Origin: Chlorobiales bacterium | GTDB taxonomy: Bacteria; Bacteroidota; Chlorobiia; Chlorobiales; Chlorobiaceae | Reading direction: 5' to 3' | Length of the DNA: 18,107 bases | Assembly (NCBI GenBank): GCA_022360275.1 | Contig: JAKSDC010000133.1 | Span: 1-18,107 of the forward strand | Shown: positions 8,105-14,466 of the stretch, piece by piece | Position numbering within the stretch: the stretch's first letter is position 1 | Layout of the letters: each line of letters begins with the position of its first letter | Position numbers and translations under genes: made by a program | The notes under the pieces: generated by a model | The model's input: only the letters and a program-made list of their open reading frames with translations | What the model was told of the DNA's origin: nothing | Databases searched by the model: none

Positions 8105-8629
8105 ATGACAACATCATCAAACAAAGCAACTCCACTCGTCGGTATCCTTATGGGTTCCGATTCCGATTTCGATATTATGAAAGAAGCCGCTTCCGTCTTC
8201 GACGAATTCAACATCCCTTACGAAGTTTCGGTCATTTCGGCTCACCGTACCCCCAAAGATCTTGAACAATACGCCACTTCTGCAAAAGATAACGGGCTGA
8301 AAGTAATCATAGCCGGCGCCGGCGCCGCAGCGCATCTTCCCGGCGTTACAGCCGCTCTTACAGTGCTCCCGGTAATCGGTGTACCGATTTTCAGCAAAAA
8401 GCTGAATGGACAGGATTCACTTTATTCAATCGTGCAGATGCCTGCAGGCATTCCGGTAGCAACGGTCGGTATCGACAACGCGCGCAACGGAGCTCTTATG
8501 GCTGTGCAAATTCTTGCCTTAAGCGACTCCTCCATCATGTCTTCTCTTGAAGAATTCCGCACCAAACTTTCGGAAGCATCGCGTATGAAGAACCAGAAAG
8601 TACAGGAAAAGCTCAATGCACCTGGCTGA
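8105..8629 (+). CDS. purE: N5-carboxyaminoimidazole ribonucleotide mutase (PurE class I)
   Basis: A protein of 174 residues. GILMGSDSD (13-21) binds the nucleotide phosphate, SAHRTP (45-50) carries the catalytic His, and GAGAAAHLPG with the later MPAGIPVATVGIDNARNGALMA are class I PurE landmarks. It converts N5-CAIR to CAIR in purine synthesis, working with PurK, which is not in the window. No Shine-Dalgarno sequence is visible before ATG 8105; an inverted repeat ends 15 bases upstream. The last 14 bases overlap the following cupin gene, so the two are probably translated from one message. Confidence 0.96.
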   Translation: MTTSSNKATPLVGILMGSDSDFDIMKEAASVFDEFNIPYEVSVISAHRTPKDLEQYATSAKDNGLKVIIAGAGAAAHLPGVTAALTVLPVIGVPIFSKKLNGQDSLYSIVQMPAGIPVATVGIDNARNGALMAVQILALSDSSIMSSLEEFRTKLSEASRMKNQKVQEKLNAPG

Positions 8630-9107
8630 CTATTGGATTGAAAAACTCGATCTTTCACACCACCCCGAAGGGGGATATTTTCGTGAAACTTATCGCAGCA
8701 AGACCTCTTATGAGTTCCGCAAAAGCCCGGTTTTTTCCGGAAACCGGGCATATGCCACTGCGATTTACTACCTGCTGACAGAAAATGAACGATCCAGGCT
8801 GCACAGAATCAAATCCGACGAACTATGGTTTTACCATACCGGAAGCCCGCTTACGGTTTATCTGTTTCACGATGTTGGTTTTATGTCAACGTTTACGCTC
8901 GATCCTGCCAGCGGAACCTTTCAGGGGATTGTTCCTGCAAACACTTGGTTCGGGGCAAGACATGAATCCCCTTCTCCCGGCGCCTATACGCTGACAAGCT
9001 GTGTGGTCTCTCCCGGTTTTGATTTCAGTGACTTCACCCTGGCCGACCGGGACTCGCTTACCAGAAAATTCCCGCAGTACGCCGATCTCATTAACGATCT
9101 TACCTGA
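8616..9107 (+). CDS. Cupin_5 (DUF985) family protein
   Basis: A protein of 163 residues with the DUF985 pattern. HHPEGGYFRETYRS lies near the N-terminus (15-28), a central YYLLTENERSRLHRIKSDELWFYHTGSPL follows, and later VPANTWFGARHES and TSCVVSPGFDFSDFTLADRD. The family has a cupin fold like yeast YML079w, binds small ligands, and has no firmly established reaction. AGGAAA lies six bases before ATG 8616, inside the end of purE. The 14-base overlap suggests coupled translation, but nothing in the sequence says how it would serve purine synthesis. Confidence 0.88.
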   Translation: MHLADYWIEKLDLSHHPEGGYFRETYRSKTSYEFRKSPVFSGNRAYATAIYYLLTENERSRLHRIKSDELWFYHTGSPLTVYLFHDVGFMSTFTLDPASGTFQGIVPANTWFGARHESPSPGAYTLTSCVVSPGFDFSDFTLADRDSLTRKFPQYADLINDLT

Positions 9108-9123
9108 CAGCTTTACCCTGTAA

Positions 9124-9142
9124 TAGCTGAACTGGACAGCTA
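9124..9142. repeat. Short inverted repeat between the convergent cupin and tusA genes
   Basis: TAGCTG (9124-9129) and CAGCTA (9137-9142) pair around a 7-base loop, including the tusA stop codon. It sits where a bidirectional terminator would be expected, but the stem is only 6 pairs and has no T-run. Confidence 0.25.
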
Positions 9143-9358
9143 CTTGCGGATAACCACATGGTAGTAATCACCTTCTTTTCGTATATCCTCAATGTGATGG
9201 CCCTGTTCCTCCGCTGTTCGGGGAACGCTTTCCAACGGCTCGCCTTCCGACAGCAGCACATCGAGAGTGTCGCCATCGGCGATCTGGGACAGCTTCAGCT
9301 TTACCTTGACCATGGTCATCGGGCAACGCTCTTGTGTAATATCTATGGAATGCTGCAC
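9140..9358 (-). CDS. tusA: TusA/SirA family sulfur-carrier protein
   Basis: A 72-residue protein of the TusA family. C12-P13 in ERCPMTMVKVKLKL is the persulfide-carrying CPxx motif at the start of helix 1; here it reads CPMT where many members have CPxP. The C-terminal ESVPRTAEEQGHHI and YYHVVIRK are typical. TusA proteins pass sulfane sulfur between enzymes in the cytoplasm. GTG 9358 is chosen because a near-perfect Shine-Dalgarno sequence lies nine bases before it. The gene is last in the sulfur operon, 207 bases after the dsrE2-like gene, and may also have its own promoter. Serving the upstream E1 and sulfur-carrier pair is an inference from position. Confidence 0.87.
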   Translation of the reverse strand: MQHSIDITQERCPMTMVKVKLKLSQIADGDTLDVLLSEGEPLESVPRTAEEQGHHIEDIRKEGDYYHVVIRK

Positions 9359-9367
9359 GGAAAATAT

Positions 9368-9375
9368 CCTCCTTT
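9368..9375 (-). promoter_or_regulatory. Strong Shine-Dalgarno site deciding the tusA GTG start
   Basis: On the minus strand AAAGGAGG is followed by nine bases and then GTG 9358. No ATG lies at a suitable distance, so translation very probably starts at the GTG. Confidence 0.85.
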
Positions 9376-9565
9376 ACCTTTTTATCTACTCTACATTGAT
9401 TGTCTGCCTCTCATTCCTCCGCTAAAGAATAAGAAAAGATAAGCTGGAACCAGTCAGGCACCCTGCCATCTCGCGCTATCCCGCTTAACAAGCTTTTTTA
9501 ATTTTCTTTTCCCTTGCTGCTCGTCACAACCGTAGAGATACCCAAGCTGCCTTTTGCCATAGGAT

Positions 9566-10042
9566 TCATATAAAAATAATATGGCCGTCCTTCGCTGCAT
9601 CGAGGAAGGTGGCGACACCTGCAACGTTCTGCACATGCCCATCGAGATCATCTTTTTTGATCCCGAGAATATGCATTGCCATCTCACAGGCAACGAAATC
9701 AATGCCCAACTCCTTTGCAGCCTTGATCAACTCATCAAGGGTCGCCACGTTGCTTTTTTTCATCATACCGGTCATCAGAACCGGGCTTGCGCCGCCGAAA
9801 TTCAGTCGGCTTAACGGTAGATTTCTCTTTCCTCCCATGAGAAAATTGAAGACCCTCGCAAGAACCCCGCTTCCAATCCATGCCCGCCCTGTTTTCTTCT
9901 TCAGGATGTTCAGCCCCCAGAAAGTAAAAAACATCTTCACTTCCCAGTTAACCGCGGCTGCTCCAGTTGCCAGGGTAAATGCAGCAAGCGCCTTGTCAAA
10001 ATCCCCGCTGAAACATACTATCGAGAGTTTTTTACGTTCCAT
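9566..10042 (-). CDS. dsrE2: DsrE2-like protein (DsrE/DsrF/DrsH fold)
   Basis: A protein of 158 residues. The start (KKLSIVCFSGDFDKALAAF) and the motif FVACEMAMHILGI near 117-129 are typical of the DsrE2 branch of the DsrE family. Cysteines are C10 and C119; C119 sits where related proteins hold a persulfide. DsrE2 proteins commonly travel with TusA and rhodanese genes in sulfur oxidisers and are thought to store or relay sulfane sulfur; some associate with the membrane, and this one has a hydrophobic stretch near 37-47. The gene overlaps the end of the JAMM peptidase gene by 25 bases, so the two are probably translationally coupled. GGGA lies about seven bases before ATG 10042. Confidence 0.85.
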   Translation of the reverse strand: MERKKLSIVCFSGDFDKALAAFTLATGAAAVNWEVKMFFTFWGLNILKKKTGRAWIGSGVLARVFNFLMGGKRNLPLSRLNFGGASPVLMTGMMKKSNVATLDELIKAAKELGIDFVACEMAMHILGIKKDDLDGHVQNVAGVATFLDAAKDGHIIFI

Positions 10043-10473
10043 TGTTTTTCCCAGTTTTCCGGTTCCTCCGTGCTCAATCCGTCAATAACGACAACCGGCT
10101 CTTCGGTCACCTCTTGTTTTACGATTCTGAATGCCTTGACCTCCGGTTCGGCAGCAGCGAGAGAAACAATCACATAAATGATCTCCGGATCGATTGCAAG
10201 CCTGATATCCTCTTGCGACGGCCTTGCAGGCGTTTCGGGATGGCTGTGATAAACAGCAACTGCACGCTGTTTTTTCTTCCGCATCGTCAGCACAGCGTCG
10301 AACTGCTCTTTCGGGTCAAAAGAAAAATGCTCGCCTGACTGATCAATGTTCGTCAAAGAGTAGGCTTCGACAACCGTTCTGCCCTTGCCGCCCAGATACC
10401 CGCAAGCCTCAAGGGGCATCTCCCGGCGGGAGTGTTCGATAATTTTTTCATACACGCTTTTGCACATCTCCAT
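10018..10473 (-). CDS. hcyD: JAMM/MPN+ metallopeptidase for a sulfur-carrier protein (HcyD/Mec-like)
   Basis: A 151-residue stand-alone JAMM domain. The zinc-site pattern is complete: E22 (MPLEACGYL), H76 and H78 in YHSHPETPARPSQED, then S86 and D89. Bacterial stand-alone JAMM proteins next to ThiS-like carriers have two known roles: HcyD of Wolinella trims residues after the Gly-Gly of HcyS, and mycobacterial Mec cuts cysteine off CysO. The neighbouring carrier here ends in Gly-Gly-Gly-His-Arg, so trimming is the more likely job; releasing the amino acid adduct is also possible. The start may be ATG 10473 or the ATG two codons later. It overlaps the next gene by 25 bases. Confidence 0.88.
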   Translation of the reverse strand: MEMCKSVYEKIIEHSRREMPLEACGYLGGKGRTVVEAYSLTNIDQSGEHFSFDPKEQFDAVLTMRKKKQRAVAVYHSHPETPARPSQEDIRLAIDPEIIYVIVSLAAAEPEVKAFRIVKQEVTEEPVVVIDGLSTEEPENWEKQWNVKNSR

Positions 10474-10503
10474 GTTCTCTCTCCCTTTCCGACAATTACA
10501 CCG

Positions 10504-11310
10504 TTATTTCAAATCACAAATCTGCTGTTCTTCATCCCGCAGTTCGGTAATGGACGGGTGTTCGGAACAGACCATGCATTTTGGATTTTTCTGCAGCTTC
10601 ACTTTCCTGAAATTCATGGGTAATGCATCGAAAGTCAGCAATGCATCAGCCAGTATTTCGCCTGCTCCCGTGATATACTTTAATGTTTCTGCCGCCTGGA
10701 TCGTACCGAGCATTCCGGCTACGGCACCGAGCACACCTGCCTCGGAACAGGTCGGTATCATGTTTTTCGGCGGGGGTTTGTGAAAAACACAACGGTAGCA
10801 GGCGCTCTCTTTCGGCAGCACGGTCATTGTCTGGCCGTTGAAACGCAGAATGCCCCCGTGAGAGAAGGGAATTCCCCGCATCACACAGGCATCGTTGACA
10901 AGAAATTTCGTCGCGAAATTATCCGTACCATCGATAACGAAATCATAACCGTCGACGATATCCATAATATTGGAGGCGTTTACAAATGCCCTTATCGGCT
11001 CAACAGTAACATCAGGGTTGATGGCTTCTATTTTTTCCCTGGCCGAAAACACCTTGGAAGTCCCGATATCTTCTGTAAAATGAATGATCTGCCGCTGAAG
11101 ATTCGACACCTCGACGGCATCCGCATCGACAATGCCTATCGTCCCGATACCGGCTGCAGCACAATACATTGCTGCGGGCGCTCCAAGCCCTCCTGCACCG
11201 ATAATCAGCACCTTTGAACCAAGCAGCTTTTGCTGTCCTTCAACACCGACGGAGTCGAGCAGAATATGGCGGCTGTAACGCTCCAGCTGCGACTGGGTAA
11301 AATCAATCAT
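10504..11310 (-). CDS. hcyF: ThiF/MoeB-like E1 adenylyltransferase for the sulfur carrier (HcyF-like)
   Basis: A protein of 268 residues. The N-terminal RYSRHILL is an E1-family mark, with nucleotide-binding GAGGLG at 38-43, an IDGTDN loop (126-131) holding Asp130, and zinc-binding pairs C171/C174 and C245/C248. C188, in PTCSEAGVLG, matches the position of the conserved cysteine in ThiF-type proteins. There is no C-terminal rhodanese domain, unlike mycobacterial MoeZ. It should adenylate the carrier's C-terminal glycine so that sulfur can be loaded as a thiocarboxylate. Its ATG overlaps the MetY stop as ATGA. MoeB of molybdopterin synthesis is the main alternative, but no mo-genes are nearby. 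Confidence 0.88.
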   Translation of the reverse strand: MIDFTQSQLERYSRHILLDSVGVEGQQKLLGSKVLIIGAGGLGAPAAMYCAAAGIGTIGIVDADAVEVSNLQRQIIHFTEDIGTSKVFSAREKIEAINPDVTVEPIRAFVNASNIMDIVDGYDFVIDGTDNFATKFLVNDACVMRGIPFSHGGILRFNGQTMTVLPKESACYRCVFHKPPPKNMIPTCSEAGVLGAVAGMLGTIQAAETLKYITGAGEILADALLTFDALPMNFRKVKLQKNPKCMVCSEHPSITELRDEEQQICDLK

Positions 11311-12539
11311 ATGTTCTCCAGACCTTTTTGTATGTCATCTATCAAATCTTCCCGATCCTCTATGCCGGCCGAAAGCCTCAGCATATTGTCGGCAATACCC
11401 ATATCCATACGTTCCTCAACGGAATATTCGCTGAATATTGTCGAAGCCGGGTGAATGATCAAACTTTTGTTGTCGTTAAGATTGGTTGCATTTCTTATGA
11501 TTTCGAGGCTGTCGATAAAGCGGAAACACTGCGCTCTGTCCTCAAGCAAAAATACAACCAGCCCTCCAAATCGCCCCTTGAACTGTGCAGAAGCAACAGC
11601 ATGGCTCCCGGATGTCGACAAACCCGGGTAGTTGACCGATTTGACCTTGACCTGTCCGGCAAGAAACCGTGCAACTGCCATCGCATTATCGCAGCTCTGC
11701 TGAATGCGCAATGCCAAGGTTTCCAGGCCAAGCGTGTTCATCCAGGCATGATGTGGAGCCATGCAGGAACCGCAGTTCCTGAAAACTTCCCTGCGGAGTT
11801 TCGCCAGGAAAGCAAACTGCCCATACTGCTTGGCAAGCGGAGCGACTTTCGGGGATCTATTCCAGTCGAACAGACCGTTATCGATAATGACTCCCCCGAC
11901 TCCCGTTGCCCCGCCCGAGATATATTTGGTTGTTGAAATAACCTCGACTGCAACCCTGTAATCCCGCGATCTGAACAAAAAAGGCGTTGTCAGCGTCCCG
12001 TCGAGCACAAGAGGCACCCCGGCCTTTTCCGCACAGGCTGAAATGATGGAAATGTCGGCAACCTCGAGCTGAGGATTGGTTATCGATTCAAGATACAATA
12101 AACGGGTATGTTCATCGATTTTACTCTCGATGGAACTGGAATCGTTCATATCGGCGTACCGTACTTCAAGCCCCCAGCTCCCTAACGTCTTTTCAAACAA
12201 TGATATGGTGTTTCCGAACAGGTGCCTGCTCGAAACGATATTGCTTCCTGCCGAACAAAGTGCAAGTATAACGTTGGTTATGGCCGCCATGCCGGATGCA
12301 ACCGCAACAACCCCTCGGGAATCGGTCAGCGTCCGCATCCGCGCTTCGAAGTCCTCTACAGTCGGATTGGAGATCCTGCTGTAGGTATGTGCAGGCAGCT
12401 TCCCTTCGAATGCCTGTTGAATCCCGGTGGCATTGTCAAACTCGAAAGCAACCGAATCATAGAGCGGGAAACGAAGTGCTCCATGCACATCCTTTTTGGA
12501 ATACCTGGTATGCAGTACCTTTGTGGTGAAACCTTTCAT
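11307..12539 (-). CDS. metY: MetY-type O-acetylhomoserine sulfhydrylase (Cys/Met metabolism PLP enzyme)
   Basis: A 410-residue fold-type I PLP enzyme. It shows YSRISNPT (53-60 from the ATG), ASGMAAI, LESITNPQL, the PLP lysine at 205 in STTKYISGG, and near the end the MetY-like NDNKSLIIHPASTIFSEYS and LRLSAGIEDREDLI. It should make homocysteine from an activated homoserine and a sulfur donor. In the Wolinella system the donor is a carrier-protein thiocarboxylate rather than free sulfide, and the gene context here fits that. ATG 12539 overlaps the carrier stop by one base (TGATG); a GTG one codon earlier is possible. DGT after strand 180 replaces the more usual DNT. Cystathionine gamma-synthase or lyase is the alternative. 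Confidence 0.87.
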   Translation of the reverse strand: MKGFTTKVLHTRYSKKDVHGALRFPLYDSVAFEFDNATGIQQAFEGKLPAHTYSRISNPTVEDFEARMRTLTDSRGVVAVASGMAAITNVILALCSAGSNIVSSRHLFGNTISLFEKTLGSWGLEVRYADMNDSSSIESKIDEHTRLLYLESITNPQLEVADISIISACAEKAGVPLVLDGTLTTPFLFRSRDYRVAVEVISTTKYISGGATGVGGVIIDNGLFDWNRSPKVAPLAKQYGQFAFLAKLRREVFRNCGSCMAPHHAWMNTLGLETLALRIQQSCDNAMAVARFLAGQVKVKSVNYPGLSTSGSHAVASAQFKGRFGGLVVFLLEDRAQCFRFIDSLEIIRNATNLNDNKSLIIHPASTIFSEYSVEERMDMGIADNMLRLSAGIEDREDLIDDIQKGLENI

Positions 12540-12751
12540 CACCGGTGTCCTCCCCCCATGAAGTATAAAAAATCAACTTCATCACCCTCTTTGACAACTT
12601 TGGAATCAAATGCATCCCGTTCAATGAAGTCCCCGTTGACCTGAACGGAAACCATGTCCGGCATTTCAACGCCCTGATGTATCAGTAATTCGGTTACTGT
12701 CATCGATTCCGGCGCAATCTCTTTCTTTTCACCGTTGATCGTCAGTCTCAT
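12539..12751 (-). CDS. hcyS: ThiS-like sulfur-carrier protein with a GGGHR tail (HcyS/CysO-like)
   Basis: A beta-grasp carrier of 70 residues: MRLTINGEKK at the start, the ThiS-like TVTELL helix, VSVQVNGDFIERDAF, and a final DEVDFLYFMGGG. The last residues are G66-G67-G68-H69-R70. ThiS-family carriers work from a free terminal Gly-Gly, adenylated and then turned into a thiocarboxylate. Two extra residues after the glycines therefore imply proteolytic maturation, as for Wolinella HcyS, and a JAMM peptidase gene lies two genes downstream. It sits four bases after cysK, and its stop overlaps the metY ATG. A role in thiazole synthesis (ThiS) is less likely, because no thiG/thiH is present and ThiS normally ends at GG. 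Confidence 0.88.
   Translation of the reverse strand: MRLTINGEKKEIAPESMTVTELLIHQGVEMPDMVSVQVNGDFIERDAFDSKVVKEGDEVDFLYFMGGGHR
12548..12557 (-). promoter_or_regulatory. Shine-Dalgarno site of metY formed by the carrier's glycine codons
   Basis: On the minus strand GGGGGGAGGA encodes Gly66-68 of the carrier and lies 8 bases before the metY ATG at 12539. One stretch serves both the essential carrier tail and ribosome loading for the next gene. Confidence 0.65.
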
Positions 12752-12755
12752 ATTT

Positions 12756-13673
12756 TCATTTATTTGTTGTAATACTCAAATACCGCTCTCCGGTATCGGG
12801 AAAAACCGTTACAATCGTCGCATCCTGTATGCCCTTGCTTTTTATGTATTTCGCTGTACCGCTCGCAGCAGCACCCGATGAAATACCTGCCAATATTCCC
12901 TCTTCCCGAGCAATCCTGCGCGTCCACTCCATCGCTTCAGCATCCGTTACCTTTATTACATCGTCGATAAGCTCCTTGTCCAATATGGACGGAACAAACC
13001 CTGCCCCTATTCCCTGTATTGCGTGCGGACCGGGCGGCTCCCCACTCAAAGCCGCACAATTTGCCGGCTCGACGGCAACAATTTTTACCGTCGGACGCAC
13101 TTTTTTGACCTTTTTTGCAACACCGGTTATGGTTCCCCCTGTCCCCACACCGGCAACGACCACATCGACGCCCTCATCCGTGTCCTGCAATATCTCAACC
13201 GCGGTTGTATTCTCATGAACTTCCGAATTCGAAGGATTGTCAAACTGGCTAACAAGACACGCGTCATGCATTGAAGCGTGCAGTTCCTCGGCTTTTGCGA
13301 TTGCACCTTCCATGCCGAGGTGCGCCGGGGTCAACTCAACATTTGCCCCGAAAAAAGCCAGCAGTTTTCTTCTCTCAACACTCATGGAATCGGGCATGAC
13401 CACAATAAGCCTGAACTTTCTGACAGCAGCGATAAATGCCAGAGCGATCCCTGTGTTCCCGCTGGTTGCCTCAATTATTGTTCCCCGGGGTTCGAGCTCG
13501 CCTCTCTCAACAGCGCTGTCGATCATGGCAAGCGCCGCCCTGTCCTTTACCGATCCACAGGGATTGTACTGCTCAAGCTTTGCAAGCACACGATTTCCAT
13601 TCCCGAAAAGCCTGTGTAAGGCTACAAGGGGTGTTCCGCCCACAAGCCCCGTTATGTCATCTACATACCGCAA
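12756..13673 (-). CDS. cysK: Cysteine synthase family PLP enzyme (CysK/CysM type)
   Basis: A 305-residue fold-type II PLP enzyme. The N-terminal DDITGLVGGTPLVAL precedes the PLP lysine K43 in PCGSVKDR, then TSGNTG (70-75), and GVGTGGTITG around 175-184 for the phosphate. The C-terminal PDTGERYLS is CysK-like. It should form cysteine from O-acetylserine (or O-phosphoserine) and a sulfur donor. Neighbouring carrier-protein genes make a thiocarboxylate donor, as with mycobacterial CysM, possible; free sulfide is the default. An in-frame TAA ten bases upstream and the lack of an ATG leave TTG 13673 as the best start, with no clear Shine-Dalgarno sequence. It lies 31 bases after the rrf2 gene and four before the carrier gene. 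Confidence 0.92.
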   Translation of the reverse strand: MRYVDDITGLVGGTPLVALHRLFGNGNRVLAKLEQYNPCGSVKDRAALAMIDSAVERGELEPRGTIIEATSGNTGIALAFIAAVRKFRLIVVMPDSMSVERRKLLAFFGANVELTPAHLGMEGAIAKAEELHASMHDACLVSQFDNPSNSEVHENTTAVEILQDTDEGVDVVVAGVGTGGTITGVAKKVKKVRPTVKIVAVEPANCAALSGEPPGPHAIQGIGAGFVPSILDKELIDDVIKVTDAEAMEWTRRIAREEGILAGISSGAAASGTAKYIKSKGIQDATIVTVFPDTGERYLSITTNK

Positions 13674-13704
13674 TCCGAAGATTTATTGAGAATTGAAAAC
13701 ACAT

Positions 13705-14121
13705 TCAGATATAGTATACCCGCTTTTCCTGGCATCTCTTTTCCTGATCGAGAAGCTCTTCCAGAGAGATGGAAAAACGCTCTTTAATACTGTTTTCAAG
13801 ATCGACGAACGCGTGCCTTACCGCTTTCGTATCATGCTTCGAGACTATTTCAACCGGCCCCTCCAGCGCTTCGAGAATCGAAAAAACCGTAAGATCCCGC
13901 GGACTACGGGCAAGCTCATATCCCCCCTTGTTACCCCGTACACTTTTCACCAGCCCGTTCTTTACAAGCATGTTGAAAATCTGCTCGAGATAATTTTTTG
14001 GAATCCCTCTCTGCTCTACAATTTGCCTGATCTGTAACCTGCTCTTTCCGAAATTCTCTGCAAGATCGAGCATTGCCGCTAACCCGTAATGAGCTTTGGA
14101 ACTCAACGAAAACATAATCAA
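13705..14121 (-). CDS. Rrf2 family transcriptional regulator without iron-sulfur cysteines (CymR-like)
   Basis: A protein of 138 residues. SSKAHYGLAAMLDLA begins the winged helix typical of Rrf2, followed by the recognition region RGIPKNYLEQIFNMLVKNGLVKSVRGNKGGYELAR (39-73). The dimer helix region around 90-105, where IscR carries three cluster cysteines, has none; the only cysteine is C130 near the C-terminus. Cluster sensing of the IscR kind is therefore unlikely. CymR, the cluster-free Rrf2 master regulator of cysteine metabolism in Bacillus, acts in complex with CysK, and here cysK is the next gene. Control of this operon is an inference. TTG 14121 is preferred because AGGTGA lies five bases before it; ATG 14115 is the alternative. 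Confidence 0.88.
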   Translation of the reverse strand: MIMFSLSSKAHYGLAAMLDLAENFGKSRLQIRQIVEQRGIPKNYLEQIFNMLVKNGLVKSVRGNKGGYELARSPRDLTVFSILEALEGPVEIVSKHDTKAVRHAFVDLENSIKERFSISLEELLDQEKRCQEKRVYYI

Positions 14122-14126
14122 CTATT

Positions 14127-14132
14127 TCACCT
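14127..14132 (-). promoter_or_regulatory. Shine-Dalgarno site favouring the TTG start of the Rrf2 gene
   Basis: AGGTGA on the minus strand is five bases from TTG 14121 but eleven from ATG 14115, so the TTG start is better placed. Confidence 0.5.
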
Positions 14133-14147
14133 GAATTTTATAACTTT

Positions 14148-14176
14148 AATAAATAAAAATCGGGCGGAATAGTCAA
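14148..14176 (-). promoter_or_regulatory. Candidate promoter of the rrf2-cysK-hcyS operon
   Basis: On the minus strand TTGACT (14176-14171) is followed by a 17-base spacer and TTTATT (14153-14148), matching the consensus at 5 and 4 of 6 positions. Transcription would begin about 20 bases before the Rrf2 start. The spacer contains CCGCCCG. TTGACT followed by an A/T stretch also resembles known Rrf2-family sites, so self-repression is possible but unproven. Confidence 0.35.
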
Positions 14177-14350
14177 GAATAATCTTCAAAAAAACACCAC
14201 GCCTCCCGGCACAACAGGCAACCGGCAGAAACCGCCCGAAATCTCATGTAGCTCTTTGCCCAAAAAGAAAATACGGACTCAGCAGGCAAAATTTTTTATT
14301 TGGGAAAATTACTCTATACTTAGTAGCGAAAGTCGGTCAGGTCCTCTCCC

Positions 14351-14377
14351 AACAATGCCAGTGACACTGGCATCGTT
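14351..14377. promoter_or_regulatory. Near-perfect 27-base palindrome upstream of ndh
   Basis: ATGCCAGTG (14355-14363) and CACTGGCAT (14365-14373) are perfect 9-base arms about the single base A14364. Beyond one mismatched pair, AAC (14351-14353) and GTT (14375-14377) extend it. It lies 36 bases after the TATACT box and 89 bases before the ndh ATG. The one-base centre favours a protein-binding operator over an RNA hairpin, and no T-run follows. Confidence 0.65.
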
Positions 14378-14466
14378 ATGCAGGGTCGAGCGTCTTGAAG
14401 ATTTCTACCGGTTTTTCAACAAAACAGTCAACCGATCAATTCAGACGAAACATCAAGAACGAAACG

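Larger units (their letters stand above)
14122..14466. other. Divergent intergenic region between the Rrf2 operon and ndh
   Basis: These 345 bases hold the candidate operon promoter (minus strand), a CGGGCGG/CCGCCCG pair 64 bases apart (14161-14167 and 14232-14238), a TATACT -10-like box at 14315-14320 pointing toward ndh without a good -35, and a long palindrome at 14351-14377. No gene is evident. An in-frame TTG at 14395 would extend ndh, but the added residues are not part of the flavoprotein fold. Confidence 0.55.

Noticed and set aside
9454..9702. Open frame of 82 codons on the minus strand covering the dsrE2-tusA gap
   Set aside because: Half of it lies out of frame inside the well-supported dsrE2-like gene, it has no Shine-Dalgarno sequence, and the translation is unlike any family I know.
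12539..12751. Carrier gene as ThiS for thiamine synthesis
   Set aside because: No thiG, thiH or thiE is in the operon, and the protein ends in GGGHR rather than a free Gly-Gly.
13705..14121. Rrf2 protein as IscR
   Set aside because: The three cysteines of the IscR cluster loop are missing, and no isc or suf genes are adjacent.
14395..14466. TTG-initiated N-terminal extension of ndh
   Set aside because: The 24 added residues are polar and outside the flavoprotein fold, and the FAD motif begins right after ATG 14467.
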